Assembly: GCA_964057225.1 (NCBI GenBank)
Contig: OZ059896.1
Coordinates: 7,998,001 to 8,062,000, forward strand
Source: Auanema rhodensis
Lineage: Eukaryota; Nematoda; Chromadorea; Rhabditida; Rhabditidae
Direction of reading: 5' to 3'
Length of the DNA: 64,000 nucleotides
The position numbers were made by a program, and so were the translations under genes. Positions 43,487-57,500 of the stretch are shown here, piece after piece. Positions within the stretch are counted from its first letter, which is position 1, and each line of letters starts with the position of its first letter. The notes beneath the pieces are model-generated. The model was not told the origin of the DNA. It did no database searches and saw only the letters and a list, made by a program, of their open reading frames with translations.

Positions 43487-44866
43487 CTAACGACTGCTTG
43501 AGAGCATAAGTGAATCTGTAGCAGCCATACTAATTGTCACATTAATTCCCAGATTACCATTTTCTGAAATGTTATACGTCAATTAGAATAATATAGCATT
43601 ATTTACCTGCAAAAAGTTGTGCAGTTGATGTATCAAAAGCTAAACAGTCAGACTGTTGAATAGCATGAGCAACTCCTTCGTGAATGCTGCGAGGAGTAGC
43701 TTCCCAAGCAAGTCGCCGACGCATCGTTGATAGTTCAAGTCTATTTTCACAATTAGAACATACGATTAGAAATAGTACCCGCACCTATACATAAATAATT
43801 CTGCCTCTTTTTTTGCTCCGATTAATTGAACCACAGCATAGAACATTTGCTGACCTTGATCTCTGTCTTGCTTTTCTGAAACGACCCTACTCGAAACCAA
43901 ACCACCTAATATTGAATCTAACCTAATACGAGCATAAAATTATAACCAAAGCAGCTTTGCATCATGACCCAATCAACTGCACCTGGCAGATTAATATCTG
44001 TAGCCAGAAACACGATATCTTCTCCTTGTAATGTAGTGATGCTCTTATGAACCTTTTTTAGATGATCCATCACATCAGGCAAGGCTCCTTGCCATTTACA
44101 GGAAGCTCCAGGGCAAGGGCAACTGTAAGGCCTAGAAAAAATAAAGAGGCTCGAGCTACTGATATCTGATAATCACTGACCTATATTCACAACTTTCCTC
44201 ATGCTCTACTTTTTCCTGATGATAAAAAACAAGTCCACATCCAGATGATGCAAATTTACAAGGAAAACGAATGGTATTCGCAATTTTCTCGAGACCCAAA
44301 TTCCGGACGTTTGCTAAACTTTGTATGTGAAAATTTCAGTAAATATTATAAACTGACGAATTGGTCCACGACAAGTAGGGCAGCATTGTAACTTAGGTCT
44401 GCAATTTCCACAAACTAAGTGGCCAGAGTTACATTGTAAATATGGAGGAAGCATATATTCCAAACACACAGGACACTCAAAAACTGATAAAAACTGCAAA
44501 TATCAAATTATTTTTTTACATTCACATATTTGGAACCTCGGAGTTTTCATGGGAATCAGACTGAGAATCCACAGTTGCGATTTGTGGTGCTACCTGTTGG
44601 GTAGCTGGTAAGGTTGATGGTGAGCATGCAGCGACTAAAATACATATTTTAAAATCATTATACTTCCCCTCTACATATTTATATCAGTGAATTACTTTCC
44701 TATCACCACTCTTACCTGGCGTATTGCCCTGAACACGAGCCATTGTTTTAGGGGTATTCTGAGCAATACAATGAAAAGCTGAAGTACATGAAGTTTCTCC
44801 TACACCTGATACGACATCCATCGTATTACTTATTATACCCGCATTATTATCTTCAGATCTCATCAT
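43487..44866 (-). CDS. SIAH: SIAH-type RING E3 ubiquitin ligase
   Basis: RING ligase (Seven in absentia). N-terminal Ser/Thr-rich tail from [10 protein letters not shown], then RING C3HC4 ([34 protein letters not shown]), the SIAH zinc fingers ([32 protein letters not shown]) and the substrate-binding domain ([72 protein letters not shown]). The C-terminus [18 protein letters not shown] is slightly longer than the vertebrate ...TISMC end. Introns are about 43-47 nt, one about 80. All zinc ligands are intact. Confidence 0.93.
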
Positions 44867-45518
44867 TTCGAAAAAAGAGATCAAAGAATATCAATTGAAT
44901 TGCAAATATCACTTCTGGTTATATCCCCAGTTCTAGACTTAGGCATTTAATCCAGTCTACAAAGGTAAAGAAAATGAGTGAATTTTCATAAATAAGCACG
45001 GAAAAAGAAAAGTTGAAGAAATGGTAGGTAATGTATACTGAAACCAAAAACGAATTGGCAAGAGAAATTAGAGAGAATAAAAGATATTTGAAGGACAAGA
45101 ATATTTTAATAGCTTTAATAATCATTAAAGTTTCCAATTATTGGGACCTGGCCAACAAGAGGGTAGGCAATAGTAGGTTGTTTGGACAGACACGAGAGAT
45201 GCTGACATTGTGGTGAGAGAGTATGCTGACGGCGGAGGCTTCGGGCTAGTAGAGAACTAGAGAACCTGAAGAATAGAGGGACAACGACCAGCACACCCAG
45301 CTGTGTGACTAGTGAGATAGATGGGACGCGAATAGAGACACTATCGATTAGGAACGATCTACCACCACAGACGGGAACAAAACCGGAAAAATGAGAAGAA
45401 ATCTAGTTGCCTACATTTGCAACGGCAAGCCAACTTCGCTTAGAAAAGAAATGTAGACGTTAAAGCCTCAGATAAATAATTAAAGTGAAAACAACATTGA
45501 CACATTTTGAATAATCTA
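44867..45518. other. Intergenic upstream of SIAH
   Basis: About 650 bp. A slightly GC-richer stretch at 45180-45400 has no recognisable feature. It probably includes the SIAH promoter. Confidence 0.5.
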
Positions 45519-46157
45519 CTAATCGTTACGTTCGTATATCATGTGAAACTTAAGGTCACATGACATCATTGTTATAACGAAAAAGCAAGTCTTACTTTTT
45601 TTGGAAGGAATCAGTAAGCCATGAGAATGCTGTTGAACTTCATGACAGATAGCACTGTTATCACATTCGGAACAATTACTTAAAAGGTCCAACGACTTTG
45701 TGGTAGAAGTCATATGAAAATCATTAGATGATCCAATTTCATACCTTAAAAAGGCATGTTGAACTAATAATGGTAACAAAATAATAGTTATACCTCCTAT
45801 TTTCTTTTAATAATTCCATAAGACGACTATGCTCAACTTGAAAATATAACTCTTTTGCTTCTTGAGCATTATTTGTTAATTTAAAAACATATATACCAGC
45901 ATCTTCTAAACGGAAGGGATGAATTTTAAGTGAAAAGCATTGAATATCAGCCCCTTCCAATATATGTTCAGTCATGATGAAACGACTATCTGTCAACTAA
46001 TAATCATTGTTTTTGTGCAGAACATGTGATAGAAAAAACATACCGGGACATTACCCTTAAACCAAGCATGGCTAAGATCAGCGGCACATTTTTGTGTTCT
46101 CGCTGTCATTCGAGGGTAACCTCCCTTATAAGAAGTTTCTTTGAACTGAATCGTCAT
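45519..46157 (-). CDS. Small immunoglobulin-domain protein
   Basis: Three exons with short introns read MTIQFKETSYKGG, then QKCAADLSHAWFKGNVPLTD and IHPFRLEDAGIYVFKLTNNA, then a low-similarity tail. The Trp, the L-K-I strand and the D-x-G-x-Y motif are those of an I-set Ig domain. The second cysteine is replaced by Phe, as in many intracellular (muscle-type) Ig domains. No signal peptide is seen. The ATG follows a CTCTCAG acceptor, so it is either a leader-spliced start or the start of an internal exon of a larger gene. The 3' end is uncertain because a GTAAGA in the last exon could be a donor. Confidence 0.5.
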
Positions 46158-46526
46158 CTGAGAGCATAAGGTTAATAAATAATAACTGCTTTACGATATC
46201 AACAAAGTTATAACTTCCGTTATATGGTATACTCTAACAGCCTGTATTTTTTTATTATCATATATAAAGAAGCATTGAATTCATTCAACAACTAAGGAAG
46301 TCCAGCAAAGTTTTGAGATATTAGACGAGTTTGAGAGAAAATAACATCAATATTTAAACAGGATTGAGAAGTCAATATTAAAAATAAGTATTTACAACAG
46401 GCATGTCTTAATTAAATTTGAAATAACAAACCGTACAATGAGAATTAATTTGTAAGTATTAAATAAAAATTCACGTTGATAAATCTGGTTCAGAAAACCG
46501 GGTTGAACTTTGCGTGCAATATATGT
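46158..46526. other. Intergenic
   Basis: About 370 bp AT-rich, between the Ig gene start and the 3' end of the CAP-H-like gene. Nothing recognised. Confidence 0.55.
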
Positions 46527-49500
46527 TTACCCATTTTCCATTTCTGGTGGCGGAGTTGCATTTCTAACAATAAAGTCTCCCATCCAGGTTTCGGTAAGGC
46601 CCGTTCTTTCGCCATCCGGTCTTGCTTGACTCAGATGTAACATCTAAAGAAAGAAATGACATACAAAGATTAGAAAAAACTCACGTTCTCATTGCACATT
46701 TGAAGAGCAATACTGAATGCAAACGCAACATGCATATTTTTCTCTGCTTTTCGTGTAACACGACTAGGTAATATAGCCGCTAACGAAGACATTGAATGAA
46801 CACCTATATAAATATAAGGTAATTATATAATTCTATCACATTAACCTTGCACATTGAAATCACTAACAACTACCCCAGAAGTAACTTGTTCTGTGCTATC
46901 ATCTCCGAACGTTGTTAAAACCTTTTTAAGCGTATCTTGTTGTATATCTTGTGGAGGGGCAAATACGGCTTTAACGATTGCGGCATCTTCTGAAACAAAA
47001 TTTAGAACCACTTAGTATATGACCTTACCGCTGCTGATAGAACAATCATCATTATCAGATAGAAAGGGTTCACACTATAAGAGTAATTGTCATAAATATT
47101 TGAGAAAAGTACTTACATTTCCCCCATTTGCATTTTCATCGCAAGACATATTCGTTTTTTTTTGTAATATATCCGCAGTCATCTAGGAAAAAATAAATTT
47201 TGAAATAGATAATTTCAATACTATACCCATGGTGACATTAAAATTTCTCTCATATACGCTTTCACTCTTGATTGATCGATATTAGTGTTAGTTATAGTTA
47301 CTTTTTTTTCCATTATCTGAAGAAAAAAGAATAAGCTGATACTACGTTAAAAAACATTACAGTAACAGTTTCCGATTCGTCTTCGTCGCTTTCATATTCA
47401 TCGTTCTGAATGTTCCATAGCTCACTTAAAAATATTTCCTGTGCGGGGTCACGTTCAGTAGTAGCTGTAGTAGGTACTGGAACGAAGGGGATTGAGAAAT
47501 TATCATCTTCTTCATATGGAAAATCATCATGTTCAGGGCTTTGCAAATCAATGGATCTTAATTTATTACTGTAAAACATCAAAATATTTGTGAAGACTAC
47601 TCTTCTGTTTCGCTCTCCTCATCCTGTGTGATAATTCGGAAACCGCTAAACATTCCAAGCCATTCTTTGCAAACATCTTCTACTTCACCATCTTCAACTT
47701 CCATGTTTGAAGATAAACCCTGGTTAAATTTATCGTCATCCACATGAGCAGGCATACTTCTTTGAAAACGTATTCCACCATATTTCCCCTACGACGTAAA
47801 AATAATCTAATATAATAAAAAAACAGGTGGAACCTGAAAAAGAAGCCCGGGCTTGATAAACATTTCAAAATCATAAGCAAAACTGTAAGGTCGCCGTTCA
47901 GTTGTTCTTTGTTTCAGAAACAGAGAATCTTCGGATTTTTCTAATAGGCTGCTTTTAACAGTGTTGAAACGATTCTCAGCTTCTGCACGATCAGTTTCAC
48001 TTGAAAGCACAAAGTAGCTGCAACATAAAAAATAAAACTTTTAACATTTGATGAGAACATACTGTTCTTCGCTTTTAGGTTCATCTCTTGATTTTTCTTT
48101 TCTAGTTTTTTTTTCTTTCTCTGGTACATTTTGGCCCGCTAAAATCTCCATAAAAAGCAAAATGAGCAAGCAATTGTAATTACCTTTCCAATGGGCATTA
48201 TCTTCTTTACCCAAACTCCTTAAAGCAAAATTAGTATCCAACTGAGGACCGTCAGCAGGAACATCCGGAACATCGTCTCCTGGAGCATTAGTGTTCACAG
48301 CATTTTGATCCGAGTCAGCACTGTTTCTAAAGAATCAAATTGCTCTACGTAAGATGAAATTTGACTAACATTTCAGCATCCATTAATTCTGTTAAAAACT
48401 CATCCGTCGGAGGCTCAGCTCGCGGAGTTCCTGTATCAACGTCTTCAAAATCATCGATATAATTATTATCAGTAAAATCTTCAAAATTATTTTCAAGAGA
48501 ATCAACTTCGCGATCGTCTATATTATTTCTATAGAGAATAATAAAGCATTTAATAGGATAAAATTTTAAACTGACTGATCAAATCGAGCAGCTATATCAG
48601 CTTCTTCAACCCATGGATCAGCTGGAACGCAAATCTTAAAATAAAAATGTTCTAATGTTTACACGCTTTTTTAACTAACAGGTTTATCCTCAATATCCAT
48701 AAAATAAACATGCTTTCCTGGTAGAAGTAATCTTTTCTTCCTAGCATATATATCTTCTTTGGAGCCACCTTGTGCTTCAGCATCTCTAGAATACATGAAG
48801 TTAATTGTGATATTTCTAAAACAAAGACAAACCGGGCCATGCTTTCTGCATCGTTTTCAGTTACTGTTTTCTCTACAAGCGTGGCATTCCAAACACATTC
48901 CAAATCACGGAAGTCAACGTCAAATCCAGAATTCTAGTAAACTTAATATGAGAAAAAAAATTGATTAGAGCATACCTCCATCGCCATCAACTCTAAACGA
49001 AGATCTTCACTTGGAATTGCAAATTCTTCAGAGTTAAACATGCTTTTCTTTTTTGGAATACCCTTAAGCCCAAAAAAAAGTTTGTAAAACTTAAACATAA
49101 GATGATACATTTTCTATTCTATCCGCAGCCAATTTTTTCATTGCTTCGAAGTCAATGCTTGATTCTTCAGTTGGTAAACTTATTTCATCACTTATCCACA
49201 TCTGATAAAATAAGATATAAAATTGTGAACAAAAATTTCAATTGCCTCCGTAATATCTTGACCTCTAATTTTACTTTGTCGGGAAATCTTTCTTTTCTTG
49301 GGCATCATAATTGTCATATTAGGAGCCATTGTAGTTTCCATGATAGTTCTATCGGGAAATTCAGTCATATCCATGGCGCTTTCTTCATTTTGTAACACAG
49401 ACTCACTTGAAGCTAAAAAAAAAGCGAAATGCAGAATTATTGAAAGTTCTAACGATCATTTTCTTCCGTTGGTGCATCTTGATGATCTCCGACATTATCA

Positions 49501-51118
49501 GAAAATACTGTAAACCACACATACAATGAAAACATGAAAAATAACTAACAGTCAACATCTTCCTCCACTTCAGGTATTGGTTTTGATTTGGCACTTCCAA
49601 TGAAAAGAGTGCAGTTTAATGGCTCATATTTAGGTAAAAAGTTATTTTCCGGGGCTTGGAATTCGATTGAGAGCGCGTTTACTATGTTGCCTGAGAAGCG
49701 GGACAATTTAATTTCAAAAAAAAGCAGTAAGCACCTCGAACACCATGAATAAAATTTTTGCTGCAGTTCGCGTTAATGGGAATTCGGTCCTGTTCTATGT
49801 GGCTGTGAACATAAAGTAAACGTCCGTCACCACTTGAACGCGCATTATTCAAGAGTAATGAGTTAGCGTTCTGATCACCGTGTTTCGATATAGCCTAAAG
49901 GGTATTTAACATAACTTTGGGAAATCTAAATTGTACCTGTTGATAATAGTCATTATCAATGGATTCCACAAATTTCATGGAAAGTTTATCTTCGTCTTCT
50001 TCGAGCATTAAATTCTTAATTGTTTCTCAATAATGGTTTAATGAATTCAACATACTCTCCACTTCATTCGAGATGCTTTCTTGTATCGACGCTCTTTTAT
50101 TGCAACAAGTTGGTCCCTGATATCATTCCTTGCAACTAACTCTTCCTCAATGTCTTCACCATCATCGTTGTTATCTATTCATCCCCATTATTCAAACATT
50201 ATTACCGTTTAGAAATACCGTCGGAATCAACGTCTTCGTCATAGACAACAGATTGCTCTTGATTCATTAGTTGTTGAAGTCGGTTTTGCAAATCAGTGGT
50301 AGCTAAAGATTAATCATCGGTGTCATCAAAATATTATTATATACCCCCTTTATCCTTTTTTGGTACAACTGGAGCTTCTTTTTTTAATTCATCCTCAGCT
50401 AAAAAAAAGAGTAGAACAGTTAAGAGCATATATGAATATTAGATACATTTTTTATGCGGTGAATTTTCAGCGATACTTTTGGTAAAATTAACACTTGTTT
50501 CCTGAGCGTCTAAATGAGTTTTGTCAACTCTATAGCCATAAACCGTTGAAGCAGCATCTATAGCAACTGCCATATCCTATAAAACTGAATTGAGAAACAT
50601 AGGAAGATTAAACACGCACCGAAATAGTTTCCCTATCAACACAACTTTTATCAATAACATCAAGAACAGTTCTTTGCTCAAAGCAATTAGTAAGTAGTAA
50701 TTTCGACTCTTTTTGTGCATTGAGAAGTTGAGCAACGATGCTGCTCTGATATTCACGATCTCAAAAGTGAAAAATGTATAAGTTCCATTTATCCTAACCT
50801 ACTTCCCTCTTGTTTTGCTTGACGAGACTCAGCTTGTCTTTTAGCTCTTTCTAGTAATATATTATTTTTTGCCTCTTGTAGATCTCTTTGTTGCTTTCGT
50901 ATAGCAGGATCGAGATTTAATAACTAAAAGGTTTTGTTGATTTCTAAATACTATGACAAAAAAACCGCCGTGCTTGTTGAAGGTTGATCATAGTCTTGGT
51001 CACTTTCCGCTCCAGACTCTGACTTTCTTTTTTTCTATAATCAGAATAATGTTACTGTTATCATTGAATCACGTACGGCTCGTCGTCGGCTGGTAATATT
51101 TGATGTGTGGTCTCCCAT
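46527..51118 (-). CDS. Condensin CAP-H/Barren-like kleisin
   Basis: Probable non-SMC kleisin subunit that bridges the SMC2/SMC4 heads in condensin I. More than 20 small exons, roughly 1,000 aa, longer than the usual 700-750. Family-like blocks in order: MGDHTSNITSRRRA start, an N-terminal helical block ending DAASTVYGYRVDKTHLDAQE, a segment NDYYQQAISKHGDQNANSLL resembling the kleisin DPxFxK..FDE block, RRPYSFAYDFEMFIKPGL resembling the conserved Phe/Asp block, and a C-terminal winged-helix-like end MHVAFAFSIALQMCNENMLH, then SQARPDGERTGLTE. Long acidic linkers separate them (for example PYEEDDNFSIPFVPVP). Similarity is patchy, so the assignment is moderate. Another kleisin or a lineage-specific paralogue is possible. 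Confidence 0.65.
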
Positions 51119-52304
51119 GATGAAACAATTAGCTTCTAGTTAGTATAAGTATAGTGGGGGAACCTTTAAATCATCCCCAAGCTGAAAAACACTTCAAAGT
51201 TAAATCAGTCCGACCTAAGGTCAGGGAAAACGGGAGATTGTGCCCTCATTTCTTGTTAATTTGCAACGTTTGCTTCCCGCCTCTTGGCAATAGAGCACGG
51301 CTTACGCCAGACTTGATTCAAGTTTAATGGCTAGTATCGAGCAATTTTCTAACCCTTTTTTCATTTCTAAGATGAATTCAATGATGAACATTCATTTGCA
51401 TATTTTTTAGAAACATAAAATTTTAAAAACAAAACCTTTTTATTCTTAATTTACGAAATAAATTGTATTGCGTTAATTATAAAAAACATTAAATTGTTGG
51501 TATGATGTTTTAGTTTAAAAAGTAGAACGATTGAAGATTTTCTGTTATCTCCTCTTAGACACATGAAATTGTAAGAATAAAAATGTTTCATTGTACATGA
51601 AAATAACGAAAATAAAAATGATTTGAGAAATAAAACCAAGATTTAAACTAATTTTTTAACAATTCTTCATATTACAAGTTGATGCGATATAGTCTTGAGT
51701 ATAGAGATAGCAATAATTGAAATAAATCAACCGTTTCTATGGAAACATTAGTAGCCAATATTTCTTTATTTTAAATGATTTGAGTTACTAATTCAAAGAA
51801 GAAAAATGAGAACTTCTTTCTTGAAAGAGTTTATCCAATATCACAGATTTTTAAGTAAATAAGACCTATAGTTTTTTCACTGCAAATTATCGGAGAAATG
51901 AGGTAATATGCTACCCAATCAACTTTATTATACAGATCAACTGTAAGGTGATGTTTTCTGCTCAAGTATATTTTTTAATTTATCTTCATACATATAAACT
52001 CTCATATGGACTTTAAAGAACATGCGTTTATAAAACATATAATGTCATATTTATGCTAAACGGTTTAAATAGTTTGAAAGCTGAAGCTATAAGGAAAAAA
52101 AGTGTTGTTTATATAATAACTGTTTCAGTAACATTTTCAATGTATGAACGTACGCGTTCAACGATTTGTTGAATACAATTCTCGAATATTTAGTGTATAA
52201 CGTTATTATAAATAAACAAGAAAGACATGACAGAAGACGAGATTCTCCATGATAGATTTACTCCTAATAAACCATCTTGCTAGATAGAGTATAAAAACAT
52301 TTTC
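51119..52304. other. Intergenic, AT-rich
   Basis: About 1.2 kb. Contains the likely promoter of the CAP-H-like gene at its left and the 3' region of the IL-17-like gene at its right. Open frames here are short and unlike known proteins. Confidence 0.55.
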
Positions 52305-54597
52305 TTAGGTTTTAACTTCTGCTGAAATACCCTTGATATTCGTGATTGGAGCGCCAGCTTCTATTTGATTCTGGAAAGACTTCATCTTAACATTTCAATG
52401 GAGAATGTAGTTGTATACATACCACAAAAACAGGAACGCAAGCCAAGGAAACTTTTTCTGTAGTCTCTATGAATTTTTTGCATTCATCGGAGTATAGAAG
52501 TACTCTAACATGAAAATACATTGGCTCACATCTCATAGGCAATGAAAGGGATCCTATAGAATCACATGTGCATACAACTTCTGTGATTGAAGCGGGAATT
52601 CTCTGCAAAATATCGTTAAAATCATCATAATTGGGTATTGTGAATAATCTTACTTTTGGATTATAATTAAGTACATGATGATATGGGCATAGTGATCTTT
52701 CTCTTAATGGTTGATCTGGTAAAACATTAGCAGATCGGGATTCGATCGAGCATTCTTTATTGACAGGTGAAAGGTGGTTGCCGTTTTTCAATTGTTGTTC
52801 CAATACAATCTAAGCATAATTATTTTCGTTGATTATATAATATTAAAGTATAAATATTTTATTTTTAGGCGATTATCTCACTTGTTCTTCTGGATGAAAA
52901 TGTAAATAATCCTTTTCTTTTTCTTGCCTATCAAGAATCCTTGAGAAAGCTGTATTCATTACATCATCTGCATCAGAAGTGCATTCAATCGTCCGACGTA
53001 ACCTGTATCATGAATGATAAATAGGTTTTAATTATCATGTGAAATATTTTACGTTTTAGTAAAAAATTTATATAGATTACTTATGCATTTCTTTACTTTT
53101 TCATTCAATACAAAGAAAATCCTTAATGTGAAGCTTATTGAATTGCTACTTAACATAATCCCGTAATATATTTTTTAGTTTATGATTAAAAATAGTTTTC
53201 TTTGGTTTTTATATTCAAATATTAAGGTCATTTAGCTAACTCGTTGATATTTCGGAAGTCAATTTTATAAATACCAATAGCTCATATATTTGACAATAAA
53301 GAGAATAAGGAAGTCTTTTGAGCGTAAATTGAATAAGTTTCATCTCCATTTCAGTTTATATTATCATTACTAATAGATTCTATTTAATAATTTTGAAAAT
53401 CTGAATGCAACATTGACTTTTTTCAATCTGCAATATTTGCAAAAGGAAAAAAGTTGAAACACTTAAAAAAATTAATTTTTTTTTTGTATTTGAATAAGTA
53501 GTAATACGAAAGTTGCTAATGAGCTGCAACTAAGGTCTTGCTAATATGATGGTCAAATATCAAAAAGGTGACGTATACTTTTAATTATATAAATTTTGCA
53601 ATAATCGCCTACTTAATGAAAACTTGAAAAATAGGGAAATATAAAAAATTAAATGACCTTTCTATAAGTTTCATAAGTAAGTAGATTATCGTACCTGCTT
53701 TTAAATCTTTCAGAGTATGAAGTAGTGGATGCCTTCAAAATTCGTGCTTCCGTGAATGATAATAAAGACCAGATCTAGAACAGATATTTAAACGAATAAA
53801 TATCTCAGATACATTTCTAAAATTTTTTGGAAACTTTTAGGTAAAAAAACTAGTTTTCTCTATAATCACGTTTTCATATTCTTAGTATACAATTTTAAGA
53901 TGATTTGCGGTCACTAAGGTTAGGCAGCTGTTTCATAACGGTCAAATATGGGATAAGGTATGTTTGTTAAAAACAATCTTGTTTATCACGAATGTTTTTC
54001 ACAACAAACGTTTAAGTTGGCAGATGATATCAATGAATTTCGACAACAGTTTTCAAGATCTTCCCTTGTGCAACCTGTCACCAGCTAAACTATTGTTTAT
54101 GAGATATCCTTTGTTTTAAAAAGTTTTTGGATGGTACCTAGCCGAAATTTTGAAAGTGAACTTGAGGTAAACTAAATGTTCGCATATTCTAGCTTTTTTA
54201 CAGTGATCTTATAAGGATAAAAAATATATTCTAACCATTTTTTAAAAAAAAAATACTTGTGTTATTGAGAACATTGAGTAATAATTTTCAATAGAAAAAA
54301 CTCTTTAATTACCTAATTGATACATTTTTTTCTATTGCAAAATTTTTATCCTTCAAAGATAGATAAAAAAACTATATTTTGACTTGAATGTTTCATAAAA
54401 AAATGAATAATATGCATTGAAAATTAATTGTTTTTAATTTCGATTAATTAGTTAAAAACGTATTGTTTCTTATCGTTATGTACTAATTTAAGAATTAATA
54501 ATCAAATATAAAGCAATTTTGTAAGTATACTGATGCATAAATAGATATAACTTACCATGGATCCTAGAAAAATGGAAGTAAGAACTAGTCGTACCAT
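52305..54597 (-). CDS. IL-17-like secreted cytokine
   Basis: Five exons, about 225 aa. The N-terminus MVRLVLTSIFLGSMIWSLLS is a signal peptide split by a long intron, ending near TEA/R. The C-terminal domain reads RERSLCPYHHVLNYN, then RIPASITEVVCTCDS, RCEPMYFHVRVLLYSDEC and KVSLACVPVFV. The R-S-x-C-P-[WY] opening, R-x-P-x-x-I-x-E, C-x-C, C-x-P and final A/G-C-x-x-V spacing is that of IL-17 cystine-knot cytokines. There is an extra insertion (about IPNYDDFNDILQ) between the Arg and R-I-P blocks. The last intron moves the end to NIKGISAEVKT. The first two introns are long (about 750-800 nt) for this locus. Confidence 0.75.
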
Positions 54598-57500
54598 GAT
54601 CTTGTTGAGTTTAGACAGATAGAAAGCAGATATCAAATAAATGGAAAAGCTCACAATATGATAAAATAATTGAGTTATAAATGTTGCTGTGAGGTCAATT
54701 ATATTAGCTTTTGAGTAACAAAGGCGGAATTTTTCAACCTTTTTTAAGCCTCCTGCTTCAGCTAGGAGGCGGGGTTAACCACGAACTTAGGTTAATGATA
54801 TCTGCTTCCATTTTAGGAAAATATCATAGTAAGATTTTAGTAATATAATAGATCAGAAGAAGTAATACATACTAATATCTGAAAAAGTGATGTTTATAAA
54901 CTAACATAATTGGTATCATCATTTCATACTCGACGAAAAGAAATTTATGTTAAAACGACTTGTAATATTCCTTCTTATCTATCACAATGCTTCTTAAAGC
55001 TTGCTAATGAACATTTTTTTCAAATAAAGAGTTGATGAACAACCTTCACGCTATAAAAAAATAATCAATTGTTACTCGATCTATTAAGTTGAAGACCTAG
55101 TTCAATGATCTATATACATACACATTTATATTATATCAGCCGTCATATTAGAATAATGAGTATTAAATATATTTCTAAATGACAGTTAACAACCAAAACA
55201 AATGTATTAAAATTTTGAAATCCTATATTTTCTATATATTATCTATATATTTTAGAAAAAAAAAGACCCTTTCTTTCATCTTCTTCTAAGTTAAGGACAT
55301 TTTATAGGTATATTAAAAGATTGAACACTAGCAACGGAATTATCTTTTTTGTCTATTAATTCCAAAATATTAGCTCAAACATCTTCAATTCACTAATGCT
55401 ATATCAAATCGAAATCAGTCAGCTTAGTTATATGAATATTAGTTTTTTTCTTACAAAATATGAATGACCTAATTGCTTTTTGAATAAAAAATATATTGCT
55501 CCACTCTATGAATCTTTTACCGTAATCTTGAGATGTCGATCAGCAAACTTGATTTTAAGTTTTTGAATTAAGGAACGCAGTCTGAATTTTGTATTTACTA
55601 CGAATAAATTAAACAAACTACGTGCTTCGAAAAACTGAAAAAAATGTTTCCAACTCTTGCAAAAGTTTACAAATTGAACGATAGAATCATGACTGGCATC
55701 ACCAAGAGTTCTTGCATTTTTTTCTAATCATGAATTTTGAATTATATGAATCTATATGAAGTTTTTTGCTCTAGAAAATTATAATCATATTTGATTATAT
55801 TAAAATATAATTTATTGGCAATCTTAACAATATAGGTACAGACTATATTTGTAGTGAAACAGTTAACCGAGATAAGAGTTCTGAAATAGTAGAGTTGGCA
55901 CCTGTAATGAACAATTTCTGACATAGCTGTCAATTTATAAATCCATACCAATTATTTTCCGGTTATAATCTGCTGATTTTTTTTTCGTGTATTTTCTATT
56001 CCGGTTTTTGCTAAAGCCGTAATATATAAAACTATATGATCCTTTCCACATTTTGGTAAAGAATCATTACTCGACATTCTTGTATTGTTTTACAAAGTCT
56101 AATTATGAAGTTTAACTTTTTCTGTTTATCATTTTCAATTATGTAGAAGAAGTATTTCTGATCCATATATTATTTTCTATTTTTAATGGATCGTTAGTAC
56201 TAATAAGCCGCCCACATATTGGAAGTGAAGCAAGGAAAGCAAGTTTACTACAAATATTTCTATTACATCATACTTATTGTATATTGCACTTTCCAAAATA
56301 TTATCTGGGCTAGATCATTTCGATGCATCTGCATGAGGTCAGTCAGGTGAAATTTCCTATTATGCTAACTCGTCTTAAGCAAGTTCGACATAATTTAAAC
56401 ATTTTTTCTTTATTCTCTGCAAAAAACTACTAATCGGTTTTTGGTCATTCAAAGACGACGATTAGACAATTCAACTCACAATCATATCTTACAAATTTAC
56501 TTTTTGCATTTTTTAGATTATTAGTAATTTTTAAATTTATAAATCTTATCTTGCACAAAAACAAAATCGAATGCACATTCAAAACAAAAATTTTTATCAA
56601 TAAAGGTTTTTTAAATACAATTATGAATTTTAGAGAAAAATAACAATTGTAGTCATATAAAATATAATATGTGCTAGGTTGAGCTTGTAACATATTTATT
56701 CGCATAGAAAAGCAAGATGTGTTTACAATTTTATGCTGTGTGGTATTTTCAAATATTTTTCATTTCATTCTATAGATTTCCCAGAATCATCAACCATTTT
56801 AGTCTTGAAATTGATTTCGAACTGTCATCTCTTTTGTTCGATTGAATTAGGAATTTCTTGAATCAAAAAAAAAATTTTCGCCATTGCTAATTGAAGAATT
56901 CTTTTCTCGAAAATGTTCTCCTTTCTATATGTATGTATGTAACTGTTGTGTTCGAAGCACATCATCCAAAAAAGGCGGAGGCTCTCATCTAATTTGTCAC
57001 ATCTTTATCCCAACGTTCATAACATATCCCTTTGAAAATATTGATTCTATGCTTCTTCACCTAAGCTTTTTCATGTTATTTCAATTAATGTTGTTATATT
57101 TTATCAATAGCTACTTAAAATGAACAAATTATATTAAACTTTTACATACTTATCACTTTTTCTCCGCTATGAACAATTTACTATAGATTTTCATAAAGAA
57201 ATTTAATATTAATGAAATGAAATAAAATGAATATATTTCACAACTAACTTTGATTTTTTCCATTTTATAGAGGAAAAAATTGAATGTATAAAGAAATAGC
57301 AAGAATCTAATCATATATTTTTTTTGAAAGTTGAAAAATAAATTTTTTCGCTGTTGGGATAGAAAATATGAAGAGATTTTTGAAAAAAAATTCGAACGTA
57401 TCACAACATAAGCTTAAATAGACCAACATATGCTCTTCATTTTACTTCATTTTAAAACTATGTCTTCTTCGTTCTATTTTAATAAACTTAAGCCATAGAA

